Source: Aquitalea aquatica
Lineage (GTDB): Bacteria > Pseudomonadota > Gammaproteobacteria > Burkholderiales > Chromobacteriaceae
Length of the DNA stretch: 64,000 bases
Assembly (NCBI RefSeq): GCF_013911085.1
Contig: NZ_JACERN010000010.1
Coordinates: forward strand, 83,296 to 147,295
Direction: 5' to 3'
The first letter of the stretch is position 1; each line of letters starts with the position of its first letter. Position numbers and translations under genes: made by a program. Shown here piece after piece: positions 46,133 through 55,184 of this stretch. The notes under the pieces are model-generated. The model was not told where the DNA came from, did no database searches, and saw nothing but the letters and a program-made list of their open reading frames with translations.

Positions 46133-46734
46133 TGAACCCCTATACGCTGACCCTGCTGCGCCATGGCGAGATCGACCACGACGGCCGGCTGATCGGCCGT
46201 ACCGACCTGCCGCTGAATGATCTGGGCTGTGAACAGATGGCCCGCAGCTGGCAGCGGCTGAACCAGCTGGCACCGGTCACCAGCATGGCCACGTCCCCTC
46301 TGCAGCGCTGCCGCGAATTTGCCGTGCACCAGGCTCTGCACGGCTCGCTGCCGCTGAAGGTGGACGAGCGCTTTGCCGAATTCGACTTTGGCGACTGGGA
46401 CGGCATGTCGCGCGCTATCCTGTCCGGCCAGCAACCGGACTGGGGCAGCCGCGTGGCCAGCGGCGAGCTGACCCCGCCGGGCGGCGAGAGCTATGCCCTG
46501 TTCCGCACCAGGGTGCTCTGCGGCTTCAGTGAATGGATTCAGACCGCGCGCGGCAGCCATCGCGTGCTGATCTGCCACGGAGGGGTGATTACCGCGCTGT
46601 TGGCCGAGCTGCTGGGTACCGAATTTGCCGTGGCCAAACTGATGACGGTACAGCGTGGCGGCTTTGCCCAGCTGTCGATTCTGGAAGGCCATCCGGCCTA
46701 TCTGATGCATCTGGAAAGCCCCGGCGAAGCATGA
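46132..46734 (+). CDS. cobC: Alpha-ribazole phosphatase (histidine phosphatase family)
   Basis: This 200-residue enzyme removes phosphate in the nucleotide-loop branch. It has the phosphohistidine RHGE motif at about residues 10-13 (LLRHGEIDHDG), TSPLQRCREFA and the later ICHGGVITAL histidine. It starts in the stop codon of cobT (TGATG), and its stop overlaps cobS (ATGA). Confidence 0.93.
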   Translation: MNPYTLTLLRHGEIDHDGRLIGRTDLPLNDLGCEQMARSWQRLNQLAPVTSMATSPLQRCREFAVHQALHGSLPLKVDERFAEFDFGDWDGMSRAILSGQQPDWGSRVASGELTPPGGESYALFRTRVLCGFSEWIQTARGSHRVLICHGGVITALLAELLGTEFAVAKLMTVQRGGFAQLSILEGHPAYLMHLESPGEA

Positions 46735-47510
46735 GCCCCTCCCCTTCTTCCCCGGTGCCGCCGGCACGCTGGTGGCAATCGCTGATTCTAGCCATCCAGT
46801 TTCTTACCCGCCTGCCCACACCGCAGCTACGCACCTTCCACCCGGAATGGCTGGCCGCCAGTGCGCGCTGGTTTGCGCCGGTCGGCTTGTTGCTGGGCAG
46901 CCTGCTATGGCTGACCGTGTGGCTGGGCGGGCAGTACGATCCCTGGCTGGGTGCGCTGCTGGGCCTGCTGTGCTGGATAGGTGTCACCGGCGGCCTGCAT
47001 CTGGACGGGCTGGCCGACCTGACTGATGCCATGGGGGCAGCGCATCGCTCACGCGAACGTTTTTTCGAAGTACTGAAAGACCCGCATGTCGGCAGCTTTG
47101 GCGTGATTGCCCTGATCAGTGCCATCGTCGGCAAACTGGTATTGCTGATGCTGCTGGCCAGACAGCCCGCCCAGCTGGCCGGACTGCTGTTGCTGCCGGC
47201 CTGGGCGCGACTGTTCGCCCTATTCTGGTCGGCCACACTGCCGGCACTGGCCCCTGGCAGCGGCGAACGCTTTGCCTGGCAACCGCAATGGCGGGTACAG
47301 GCCATCAGCCTGCTGGCCTTGCTGGGCCTGTCCGCCTGGCTGGCTCCCGCGCTACTATTGGCACCGTTGGCCGGCCTGCTGTGGCGCAGCTGGCTCAAGC
47401 GCAAGCTGGGCGGCATGACCGGCGACTGCCTGGGTGCTGGCATCGAAGTGTGTGAAATCCTGCTGCTGGGCCTGTTGCTGATCCCCCTGCACGGCATGCA
47501 CGGGCTCTGA
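46731..47510 (+). CDS. cobS: Cobalamin-5'-phosphate synthase
   Basis: A 259-residue inner-membrane enzyme with about six to seven helices. It joins adenosylcobinamide-GDP with alpha-ribazole(-phosphate). The metal/nucleotide motif GGLHLDGLADLTDA lies at about 85-98, and RKLGGMTGDCLGAGIE is in the C-terminal third. The ATG at 46731 overlaps the cobC stop. It is the last gene of the plus-strand cob operon. Confidence 0.95.
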   Translation: MSPSPSSPVPPARWWQSLILAIQFLTRLPTPQLRTFHPEWLAASARWFAPVGLLLGSLLWLTVWLGGQYDPWLGALLGLLCWIGVTGGLHLDGLADLTDAMGAAHRSRERFFEVLKDPHVGSFGVIALISAIVGKLVLLMLLARQPAQLAGLLLLPAWARLFALFWSATLPALAPGSGERFAWQPQWRVQAISLLALLGLSAWLAPALLLAPLAGLLWRSWLKRKLGGMTGDCLGAGIEVCEILLLGLLLIPLHGMHGL

Positions 47511-47643
47511 CGGCCGGGTTGTCAAAGACCTGTCATCGTCACGTCACAAGACGGTGACCTTGGCTCAGCATACTGCAGCAAGCGGCCTGAGCCGGCGATA
47601 CGCCGGGCGGCTCGCAGCCCTCGACACTGCGCGGAGCTGGCAC

Positions 47644-48129
47644 ATGACCGATCTGGACATCTCCTTCGACCCTACCCGCCTCGACCACGCCATGATTCTG
47701 CAGTTTCTGCGGGAGCAGGCGCACTGGGCAGCCAATATGGATGGCGCACGACTGCAACGGGCCATTCGCCATTCGCTGGTGATCGGTGCCTATCATCACG
47801 GCCGGCAAATCGGCTTTGCCCGGGTGATTACCGACTACGCCAGCTTTGCCTATCTGTCCGATGTATTCGTACTGCCTGCGCATCGTGGCCAGCGGGTGGG
47901 CCAGGCCATGATCAAGGCCGCCATCGCCCACCCCGATCTGCAACAATTGCGGCGCTTTCTGCTGGTATCACGCGATGCACGCGGCTTTTATCGCCAGCTC
48001 GGCTTTGGCCCGCTGCAGCAGGGCGAGCGCTATATGGAGCTGCGCCAGCAGGCGACACATCCTGCCTTGCTGCGCTGGCCTTTCACGATGCGGCGGCCCC
48101 AGGCGGAGCGCAGCCGCATCAGCGCCTGA
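47644..48129 (+). CDS. GNAT-family N-acetyltransferase
   Basis: This 161-residue acetyltransferase has SDVFVLPAHRGQRVGQAMI as the acetyl-CoA loop and a DARGFYRQLGFGPL C-terminal motif. GGAG lies 7 bp before the ATG at 47644. The stop is followed at once by the convergent secreted-protein gene. A small-molecule or peptide substrate cannot be assigned. No link to the cob genes is implied. Confidence 0.9.
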   Translation: MTDLDISFDPTRLDHAMILQFLREQAHWAANMDGARLQRAIRHSLVIGAYHHGRQIGFARVITDYASFAYLSDVFVLPAHRGQRVGQAMIKAAIAHPDLQQLRRFLLVSRDARGFYRQLGFGPLQQGERYMELRQQATHPALLRWPFTMRRPQAERSRISA

Positions 48130-49263
48130 TCAGGGCAAGAGATCAGGCCGTGCGCCGGGGTGCTGCTTGACCAGCGACCATGGCAGCACACTCCACTCCG
48201 GGTATTCACAGGCACGCGCCACGCGGGCAAAAGATGGCCCCAGATACAGGCCCTGTGGCGTGGCATACCAGCTGACAAACTGCCATACCTGCGGGTCGTG
48301 GTAGGCGCAGTCATCGTCATTGCCCGGCTTGGTTTCCGCCGGATGCAGACGCGCCATGGTGCTGGCCAGCCACGGTGCCAGCACCTTTTCTTCATACTGA
48401 TAGTCCTTGCGCTCGCCACTGGCGCTGCGCAGCAGCTGCGGCTTGCCCTTGCCCATCCATAACAGGTCTTCCAGCTGCAGCGTCCGGCCGCTGGCGACAT
48501 CGACGGTGAGCGGATTATCGGCAAAGTCAGGGTGTGCGCCGCCACAGTAATAACTGGTGAAGATACTGACGCTGAACAGCTTGCTGCTTAGCAGGTGTGG
48601 GGTGACAGTCTGTTCGAAGTCCGCCCCGGCACTATGCGTGCCTCCCAGCTGGCAATCGAAATAGCTGGCGACTTCCTGCCACTGGCGTTCCGCCAATAGC
48701 TGGTTCAGCCGTTGCAGGCTGGCATCCGGATAGCCATCCAGCACCCGGAACAGACGGATCTTGCTCAGCGGCTCATCCCACCATTGCAGGGTATGGCCCT
48801 GGACACGCTCGCGCTTGCCCGGCTTGAGCGACAGCCCGGCCAGACGGGTGTAGTCGTAGCCTGAACGCTGGCGGATGGGCTTGAGTGCTGCATCGGTGCT
48901 GGCTGGCCACTGCGCCTGCTCATAAGGGGCCAGCGTCACCGGCAGGCTCTTGGTGGCTTTGGGGCCATGCCACTCGCCACGCCAGCCGCCATTTTGCGGC
49001 TGCAGGGTGAGGTCATTGCGCTGCTCGTCGTACTTGAGGTTCTCGCCCAGCTGCAGGCTGCCGTCGGCCATGCGCTTGCCGGACAAGGCCAGGTCCTGGT
49101 GATATTTGCGGTAGAAATAGCGGCCATCAACCTCGCCATCCTGGCCGATATTCAACTCCATCACCACGGCGGCATTGCCGATATGCCCCTGTAACAGCAG
49201 CGGAGCCGCTTGCGCCGCCAGGCTTAGCCCCAGTAGCAGAAGTCCTGCCAGTCTTGGCAACAT
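48130..49263 (-). CDS. Exported protein with DUF3298-like C-terminal half
   Basis: A 377-residue secreted protein. The signal peptide covers residues 1-19 (ending LAAQA). The middle is rich in beta-strand-like alternations. The SIFTSYYCGGAHPDFADNPLTVDVASGRTLQLEDL segment resembles the RsiV/DUF3298 pattern around the SYYxGGAH motif, which suggests a lysozyme-binding or peptidoglycan-linked fold. The ATG at 49263 is chosen because it opens the signal peptide. Function unknown. Confidence 0.8.
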   Translation of the reverse strand: MLPRLAGLLLLGLSLAAQAAPLLLQGHIGNAAVVMELNIGQDGEVDGRYFYRKYHQDLALSGKRMADGSLQLGENLKYDEQRNDLTLQPQNGGWRGEWHGPKATKSLPVTLAPYEQAQWPASTDAALKPIRQRSGYDYTRLAGLSLKPGKRERVQGHTLQWWDEPLSKIRLFRVLDGYPDASLQRLNQLLAERQWQEVASYFDCQLGGTHSAGADFEQTVTPHLLSSKLFSVSIFTSYYCGGAHPDFADNPLTVDVASGRTLQLEDLLWMGKGKPQLLRSASGERKDYQYEEKVLAPWLASTMARLHPAETKPGNDDDCAYHDPQVWQFVSWYATPQGLYLGPSFARVARACEYPEWSVLPWSLVKQHPGARPDLLP

Positions 49264-49339
49264 CTCATTCCCTTTCAGCAAAACAGCGCCGGGCCACCAT
49301 GGCACGACGCTGTTATTCAAGACACGACGGTGTCGGCTT

Positions 49340-50311
49340 TTACAGCGTGCCAGCCACCTTCTTGTTACGCATCAGGCACAGCATGTCACAGGCCAGATGA
49401 GCGGCTGCAATGGCGGTCACTTCGCTCTGGTCGTAAGCCGGAGCCACTTCCACCACGTCCATGCCGACAATGTTCAGATCGCCCAGATTGCGCACGATCT
49501 TCAATGCCTGGGCGCTGGTCAGGCCACCCGGTACCGGCGTGCCAGTGCCCGGCGCGGCGGACGGGTCCAGACAGTCGATGTCGAAGGTGAGGTAGACCGG
49601 ATGATCACCAATCACTTCCTTGATGCGGGCAATGGTGGCATCCACGCCATTATCGTGCACCCACGGTGCGTCCAGCACATTCATGCCCATGAAGTCGTCG
49701 TTCCAGGTACGGATACCCACTTGTACCGACTTGGCCGGATCGATCAGGCCTTCTTTCACTGCCTTGTAGAACATGGTGCCGTGATTCAGGCTGTCCGGCT
49801 CATCGTCCTGCCAGGTATCACAGTGGGCATCGAAATGCAGCAGGGCCAGCGGCTTGCCGTATTTTTCCGCGTGTGCAATCAGCAGCGGGTAGGTGACGAA
49901 GTGGTCGCCGCCGAAGGTCAGCATCTTGGCACCGGAGGCCAGGATATGGCGGGCATGCTCGATGATGGCCGGCTTGATGGTCAGCGGGTTGTGCGCATCG
50001 AACCAGCAGTCGCCGTAGTCGATCACTGCCAGGTCGTCGAAGGGATCAAAGCCCCAGGGGAAGGGCTTGAGCTCGGCCAGCTGCACGCTGGCGGCACGGA
50101 TGGCCTGCGGCCCCATGCGCGCGCCAGAGCGGAAGGTGGTGGACAGGTCCAGCGGAATGCCGGACACCACCACATCAGCGCCACTCAGGTCGCGGCTATA
50201 GTTGCGGCGCATGAAAGACAGCACGCCGGCATAGGTATTTTCGATGGAAGAGCCATACAGGCCCTGACGGCGCACTGCGCCATCGCCCTTGATGATATCG
50301 GTCACAGACAC
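49340..50311 (-). CDS. speB: Agmatinase
   Basis: This 323-residue ureohydrolase hydrolyses agmatine to putrescine and urea. The manganese ligands lie in GGDHFV, HFDAHCDTW and FDIDCLDPSAAPGTGTPVPGG, as in E. coli SpeB. HGTMFY is the agmatinase substrate segment. The listed start is GTG at 50311. A second in-frame GTG at 50305 has GGAGA at better spacing and may be the true start. It is divergent from the DUF898 gene across 229 bp. No speA was seen in the window. Confidence 0.95.
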   Translation of the reverse strand: MSVTDIIKGDGAVRRQGLYGSSIENTYAGVLSFMRRNYSRDLSGADVVVSGIPLDLSTTFRSGARMGPQAIRAASVQLAELKPFPWGFDPFDDLAVIDYGDCWFDAHNPLTIKPAIIEHARHILASGAKMLTFGGDHFVTYPLLIAHAEKYGKPLALLHFDAHCDTWQDDEPDSLNHGTMFYKAVKEGLIDPAKSVQVGIRTWNDDFMGMNVLDAPWVHDNGVDATIARIKEVIGDHPVYLTFDIDCLDPSAAPGTGTPVPGGLTSAQALKIVRNLGDLNIVGMDVVEVAPAYDQSEVTAIAAAHLACDMLCLMRNKKVAGTL

Positions 50312-50540
50312 TCTCCAAGAGAGAGTACGCCAACGCTACCACGCCCCATTCCATGACAATGGACTGCGGCTTAGAATAAGTGGGAGACTGACGATTGCCG
50401 TCCATCTTGCACAGCCGACGGGTTAAGGCTGCCGCGCCCCTTGGCGCGGAACCGGCAGTGTGCCGCGAGCCGTGCTGCAGTTCAAGTCCGCCACTACGCT
50501 GGCGCGACAAAACATCCACAGATGCCACAAAGGGGCCATC

Positions 50541-51668
50541 ATGACTTCCTCGTCGCAAGACTACACGCTGGCCATGGAGCCGGTGCGCATCGGCCAGCCG
50601 GCCTCCCCGCCCGCGCCACAGGGTGACGGCCTGGGCTTCAGCTTCAGTGGTAGCGGTGCGGCTTACTTCCGTATCTGGATCGTCAACCTGCTGCTATCCA
50701 TCCTCACCCTTGGCATCTATTCAGCCTGGGGCAAGGTGCGCAGCCATCGCTACCTGTACGGCCACACCCGCTTTGCTGGTGCCGGTTTCGGCTACCACGG
50801 CAAGCCTCTGGCCATTCTCAAGGGACGGGCGCTGGTTTTCCTGGTGTTGCTACTGTTAGCGGTGACACAGAAATCCTCGCCGGGCCTGCACACCCTGATC
50901 TATCTGCTGCTACTGCCAGCCCTGCCCTGGGTGGTGGTGATGGCCATGCGCTTTCGCCTGCGCAACACCAGCTGGCGCCAGATGCGTTTCAACTTTCGCG
51001 CCAGCACCATGGATGCGGTTGGCCCCTTCATCATGGGCCTGATCATTACCGTACTGACGCTGGGCATTGGCTTCCCCTATGCCCGCCACATGCAGCAACG
51101 CTTTCTGGTCAACAACGCCTGGTTTGGCAATGCCCGCTTTGAAATGCTCAAATGTGCCGGTGACTATTACCGGGTCTATTTCCGCGCCAGTGCACTGGGC
51201 TTGCTGATGCTGGTGCTATTCGGCTTTATCGGCGGCCTGTACTCTTCCATTATCAGCCGCCTGGTCAGCGGTCACCTCAGCGGTATCAGCCTGCTGCTGC
51301 TGGGCCTCGCGATCTATCTGGGCGTGCTGCTGTTGTGGATGTCTATCGGCCAGGTGGTGCGCGACGGGCTGGCCAACGTGATGTGGAACCATATCCTGCT
51401 GGAAAGCAATGGCCGGCTGCACCGCTTTGAAAGCAGCATGACGCTGCGTGGCCTGATGAACCTGCATGCCAGCAACGCCCTGCTCACCCTGTTCAGCCTG
51501 GGGCTGTATTACCCCTTTGCCAAATTGCGCGCACTGCGCTACAGATTAGAACATCTGAAGATGTTTCCCGATGAAGACCTTGCCGCCATCCGTGCCCGGC
51601 CTCAGTCCTCGCGCAGCGCGCTGGGCGATGCCGCCGCCGATGGCTTTGAACTGGATCTGGGCCTATGA
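50541..51668 (+). CDS. DUF898 (YjgN-like) inner-membrane protein
   Basis: This 375-residue multi-pass membrane protein has about six to seven helices. The repeated LTLGIYSAWGKVRSHRYLYGHTRFAG motif and the paired FSLGLYYPFAKLRALRYR motif near the C-terminus are typical of the YjgN/DUF898 family. The repeat shows the protein arose by internal duplication. AAAGGGG precedes the ATG at 50541. It overlaps the M48 peptidase gene by 4 bp. Function is not established in the family. Confidence 0.9.
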   Translation: MTSSSQDYTLAMEPVRIGQPASPPAPQGDGLGFSFSGSGAAYFRIWIVNLLLSILTLGIYSAWGKVRSHRYLYGHTRFAGAGFGYHGKPLAILKGRALVFLVLLLLAVTQKSSPGLHTLIYLLLLPALPWVVVMAMRFRLRNTSWRQMRFNFRASTMDAVGPFIMGLIITVLTLGIGFPYARHMQQRFLVNNAWFGNARFEMLKCAGDYYRVYFRASALGLLMLVLFGFIGGLYSSIISRLVSGHLSGISLLLLGLAIYLGVLLLWMSIGQVVRDGLANVMWNHILLESNGRLHRFESSMTLRGLMNLHASNALLTLFSLGLYYPFAKLRALRYRLEHLKMFPDEDLAAIRARPQSSRSALGDAAADGFELDLGL

Positions 51669-52660
51669 GTCTGCCGGGCAGTTATATGGATGGCCGCAAC
51701 CCCGCCAGCCGGGCGGTGATGCTGCAGCGCGATGCTCACCATCTGGTGTTTACCGATGGCGTGCACACCCACCGCTATCTGGCACGTGAGGTGGAATTCG
51801 AAGCCGGCTTGCCCGGCCTGCCCGACAAACTGCAGCTGCCCGATGGCGGCGTAATCGAAGTGGCCAGCGAATACCGTTGCCACCACCTGAGCGGCGGCCT
51901 GCCGCTGGGTGTGCGCCTGCTGGAGTGGCTGCACAGCGGCTGGCAGGTGCTGGCCGTGCTGGCGCTGCTCACCGTCATCGCGGTCTGGTGCGGCTATCGC
52001 TACGGCCTGCCCTGGCTGGCCGATGAAGCGGCGCGGCGCACCCCCATCGCCATCGAAGAACAAATGGCTGCGCCCACCATCAGCCTGCTGGAAAAAACCA
52101 ATAGCATCCGTCCTTCACAGCTGTCACAGGCGCGGCAGGATGCCTTGCAGGCCCTGCTGATGCAAGCCGTGCCCAAGGGCAGCCATTATCACTATCAATT
52201 ACGGGTGGTAGATTCACGCGATATTGGTGCCAATGCCTTTGCCCTGCCCGCCGGCCAGGTCATCCTGACCGACCAGTTGGTCAAGGTAGCCAAAAACGAT
52301 GAAGAGATCTTTGCCGTACTGGCGCATGAAGTGGGCCATGTGGAAGGACGACACGGGCTGCGTGGGCTGATCCAGTACGGTGGCCTGTCGCTGGCGGTAA
52401 CGCTATTCAGCGGCGACACCACGCCCATGCTGGCAGTAGCCCCCATCATGCTGGCCGACATGAAATACTCGCGCGATTTCGAACGCGATGCCGACCGCTA
52501 CGCCTTCCGCGCCCTGGCGGCCCGCGGCAGTTCTCCCTGCGTGCTCGGCCATTTCCTCACCCGGCTGGGCGGGGCAGATAATGCGGCTACTTCCTTGCTG
52601 GCCAGCCACCCCGGTAGCGAGGAGCGCAGCCATCCCGATGGCCAGCAATGCCCAGCCTGA
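51665..52660 (+). CDS. Membrane-anchored M48-family metallopeptidase
   Basis: This 331-residue protein has a cytoplasmic-looking N-terminal beta-rich domain (1-90), one membrane helix (about 94-115) and a C-terminal M48 peptidase domain with HEVGH at 221-225 and the glutamate-bearing FERDADRYA motif. DUF898-M48 pairs recur across proteobacterial genomes. The pair is translationally coupled here (4-bp overlap), so the peptidase may process or regulate its DUF898 partner. The ORF ends in a weakly conserved SHPDGQQCPA tail. Confidence 0.9.
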   Translation: MSLPGSYMDGRNPASRAVMLQRDAHHLVFTDGVHTHRYLAREVEFEAGLPGLPDKLQLPDGGVIEVASEYRCHHLSGGLPLGVRLLEWLHSGWQVLAVLALLTVIAVWCGYRYGLPWLADEAARRTPIAIEEQMAAPTISLLEKTNSIRPSQLSQARQDALQALLMQAVPKGSHYHYQLRVVDSRDIGANAFALPAGQVILTDQLVKVAKNDEEIFAVLAHEVGHVEGRHGLRGLIQYGGLSLAVTLFSGDTTPMLAVAPIMLADMKYSRDFERDADRYAFRALAARGSSPCVLGHFLTRLGGADNAATSLLASHPGSEERSHPDGQQCPA

Positions 52661-52689
52661 CACAGCAGCGGAGCCAGGCGGGGGCGACT

Positions 52690-53487
52690 TCAGTCCTGCT
52701 GCCCGGCGCCCTGCTCCTGATGCTGCGACCACCAGCGCCAGCGCAGGCGCATGTCGTACCACACTGGCCGCAGACCAAGTGCGAACAGCAGCAGCGCCAG
52801 CGGCAGGGTAAAGGCATAACCCAGGTGCTTGAAGCCCAGCGCCCCCACCACCCCTCCCAGGAAAAAGGCCGACAAAATCATGCTGTATACCCACAAGCGG
52901 CTGCGGTTGGATTTGATGTCCTTGATCTTTGAACTGTGCAGGTGATTGTAATAACTCATCTTGGTCAGCTCGATGCCGATATCGGTGGCAATACCGGTCA
53001 TGTGGGTGGAGCGCAGCAGGCCGCCGGACAGCTTGGTAACGATGGTGTTGTGCATGCCCATGATGAAGCACAGCAACATCACGGTGGGCGGAGTAAACAG
53101 ACCCTTATGACTGGCCAGCCCCGATCCCAGCAAGCCAAACAGTAACAGCAAGCCGGCCTCTTCCATCATCGACACCCCATAGCCACCACGCAACCGCTGC
53201 CGTCTGGCCCACAAAATCAGCCAGGTGGAGTGCATGGCCCCGCCAATAAAGCACAGCAACATGACCAGCATCGAGAGCGACAGGCGGATTTCCCCCAGCG
53301 CCAGATCATCGGCCATGCCGGACACGATGCCGGAAACATGCGAGGTGTAGCGGTGCACTGCCAGAAAACCACCGGCATTGAGTGCGCCGGCAATAAAAGC
53401 CATGGAACCGCCCAGCTGGCGCAGCACGCGGTCATTGAAAGTGCCACGATCCAGCAGGCGGGTAATATTGCTCGAACGTCGGGACAT
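52690..53487 (-). CDS. DUF1275 (YoaK-like) membrane protein
   Basis: This 265-residue inner-membrane protein has six to seven helices. The family pattern SMAFIAGALNAGGFLAVHRYTSHVSGIVSGMADDL near the N-terminus is diagnostic of DUF1275. GMHNTIVTKLSGGLLRSTHMTG follows in the second half. The ATG at 53487 is chosen because the frame before it lacks a ribosome-binding site. It follows the SPOR-gene terminator and is convergent with the M48 gene. Function unknown. Confidence 0.88.
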   Translation of the reverse strand: MSRRSSNITRLLDRGTFNDRVLRQLGGSMAFIAGALNAGGFLAVHRYTSHVSGIVSGMADDLALGEIRLSLSMLVMLLCFIGGAMHSTWLILWARRQRLRGGYGVSMMEEAGLLLLFGLLGSGLASHKGLFTPPTVMLLCFIMGMHNTIVTKLSGGLLRSTHMTGIATDIGIELTKMSYYNHLHSSKIKDIKSNRSRLWVYSMILSAFFLGGVVGALGFKHLGYAFTLPLALLLFALGLRPVWYDMRLRWRWWSQHQEQGAGQQD

Positions 53488-53498
53488 AGCGGACCATG

Positions 53499-53535
53499 AA
53501 AAAACGGCAAGGCGGGACCAGCCCGCATTGCCGTT
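53499..53535 (-). terminator. Intrinsic terminator of the birA-coaX-SPOR operon
   Basis: AACGGCAA/TTGCCGTT outer stem (53503-53510 and 53528-53535) plus inner GCGGG/CCCGC, followed on the minus strand by a T-run. It lies just after the SPOR gene, 66 bp past its stop. Confidence 0.85.
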
Positions 53536-53601
53536 CATCATCCATCTTCGACCGGCCTGCTGACAAGTACAGGGCCGGCTTCATTTGCTGCAACGCAATA
53601 A

Positions 53602-54471
53602 TCAGCGGCAGCTTTGCAGCGGGATCCCCGGCGTCAGCCGTTTTTGCAGTGCCTGCAGACGTTCGACCTGTGCCGGCTCCAGCGCCTTGAAGCCAAGCAC
53701 CGTGGCCGCGCCCTTCTGCCCCTTCTGTTCGGTCACCGCCTTGTCGAAGCCGGCGGCCTTGAGCTTGGCCAGCATGGCCTTGGCCGCGCCCTCCTGCCCA
53801 AACAGACCGAGCGACACACTGCCCTTGAACGGGTCGTTATGCACGATGTAGTTGTCGAAGCCCTTGTCCTTCAGCTCGGCCGACAGGGTCTGGGTTTCGG
53901 CCTGGGTGGCCAGCGGCGGGTGGTAGACCCAGAACTTGCCCGTGCCCTTGACCTCGCCTTTGGCGGTTTCCGTCATTTGCTCGGCCTTCAGCTTGAGGCT
54001 GGGCAAACCACCCTTGACCCGTGCCAGCAACTTGGCATCCAGCGCGCCCCAGTCGTAGCAGGCCAGCGCCTTGGCCGGCTCCGGCTTGGCGGCTTCTGCT
54101 TTCGGCTTGTCGGCTGGCTTGTCGGCCGGTTTTGTTTCTGCTGCCTTTTTCACCTCTGCCTTGGCTTCCGGCTTGGAGGCTTCCACTTTCGCCTTGGCAG
54201 CTTCCGGCTTGCTGCTGGCCGGCTGCGAAGCAGCCTTGCCCAGATCACCGGGCTGCAGGGTCTCGGTTTGCGGCATGGAGGCCACCAGCTTGAGCGGAGC
54301 GCTGGCATCGGCGGCCGGCGCAGAGGCCGGCTGCCAATCTGGTGGCAACAGCTTGACCTGCTCGGGGCTGATTTCCTGGGCGTGCACGTCTGCCGGTGGC
54401 CGTTGCTTGAACGAGCCATAACCGGCTACCGCCAGATTAAGCACCACAATCAGTACCAGAAACCACTTCAT
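53602..54471 (-). CDS. SPOR-domain protein with Lys/Ala/Pro-rich linker
   Basis: This 289-residue membrane-anchored protein has an N-terminal helix (MKWFLVLIVVLNLAVAGYG). A long disordered Lys/Ala/Pro/Glu-rich linker with repeated KPEAKAEVK-type units runs to about residue 150. A C-terminal SPOR-like domain (FWVYHPPLATQAETQTL...) may bind denuded peptidoglycan. The frame is open three codons further, but the ATG at 54471 overlaps the coaX stop by 4 bp and is chosen. It is the last gene of birA-coaX-SPOR. Confidence 0.82.
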   Translation of the reverse strand: MKWFLVLIVVLNLAVAGYGSFKQRPPADVHAQEISPEQVKLLPPDWQPASAPAADASAPLKLVASMPQTETLQPGDLGKAASQPASSKPEAAKAKVEASKPEAKAEVKKAAETKPADKPADKPKAEAAKPEPAKALACYDWGALDAKLLARVKGGLPSLKLKAEQMTETAKGEVKGTGKFWVYHPPLATQAETQTLSAELKDKGFDNYIVHNDPFKGSVSLGLFGQEGAAKAMLAKLKAAGFDKAVTEQKGQKGAATVLGFKALEPAQVERLQALQKRLTPGIPLQSCR

Positions 54472-55184
54472 GATTTGCACGCCACTCTCAAGAGTCCCAT
54501 CAGCACCAGATTATCCACGATACGCAGCGGCACGGCGAGTTGCGCCGCAATGACTGCCGCATCGCCGCCAGTCAGCAAGACTTGCGGCAGGCCACGGCCG
54601 GTCTGTGCCGCCAGCTGCCGGCACATGCGCTCGATGGCACCGCACTGTGCCGCCAGCACACCACTGGCCAGGGCATCGGCCGTACCTTGCGGGAAGGACT
54701 GTACCTGCCCTGCCATGCGATCCAGCTGTGCCGTCCCCTGCGCCAGGCTGCGCAGCATCAGCTGCTGCCCGGGCAGGATCATGCCGCCCAGATAATCGCC
54801 CTCGGCAGTCAGCGCCTCCACAGTCAACGCCGTTCCGGCACAGGCTACCACCACATCATCGGGACAAAGCTGGCGGGCAGCCAGCACCGCCAGCCAGCGA
54901 TCAGCGCCTTGCTCGGCCGGATCACGGTAGTGATTGCGCACATCCGCAAAACTGGCCGCTGAACGCACCCACTGCACTGGACAGGGTGCAGCTTGCACGA
55001 TGGCCTCGGCTACCTCAGGGCGCGCCACGCTGGCAGCATGGACGGTGCGAATAGGCCAGCCAGCCCATTGCTCTACCAGCCCGGCAATGGCGTCGTGCCC
55101 CACGGCACCTTGCGCCAGCCAGCCGCTGCCATCATGCACGCCCCATTTCAGCCTGCTATTGCCGGCATCCAGCAACAGCTTCAT
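54468..55184 (-). CDS. coaX: Type III pantothenate kinase (CoaX/Baf)
   Basis: This 238-residue kinase starts CoA synthesis from pantothenate. The phosphate-binding DAGNSRLKWGVHDG lies at 6-19, the GADRWLAVLAA motif at the centre, and GTALTVEAL and GGMILPGQQLMLRSLA follow. It belongs to the Bvg accessory factor (Baf) group. It overlaps birA by 4 bp. The birA-coaX linkage is conserved in Betaproteobacteria. Confidence 0.94.
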   Translation of the reverse strand: MKLLLDAGNSRLKWGVHDGSGWLAQGAVGHDAIAGLVEQWAGWPIRTVHAASVARPEVAEAIVQAAPCPVQWVRSAASFADVRNHYRDPAEQGADRWLAVLAARQLCPDDVVVACAGTALTVEALTAEGDYLGGMILPGQQLMLRSLAQGTAQLDRMAGQVQSFPQGTADALASGVLAAQCGAIERMCRQLAAQTGRGLPQVLLTGGDAAVIAAQLAVPLRIVDNLVLMGLLRVACKS

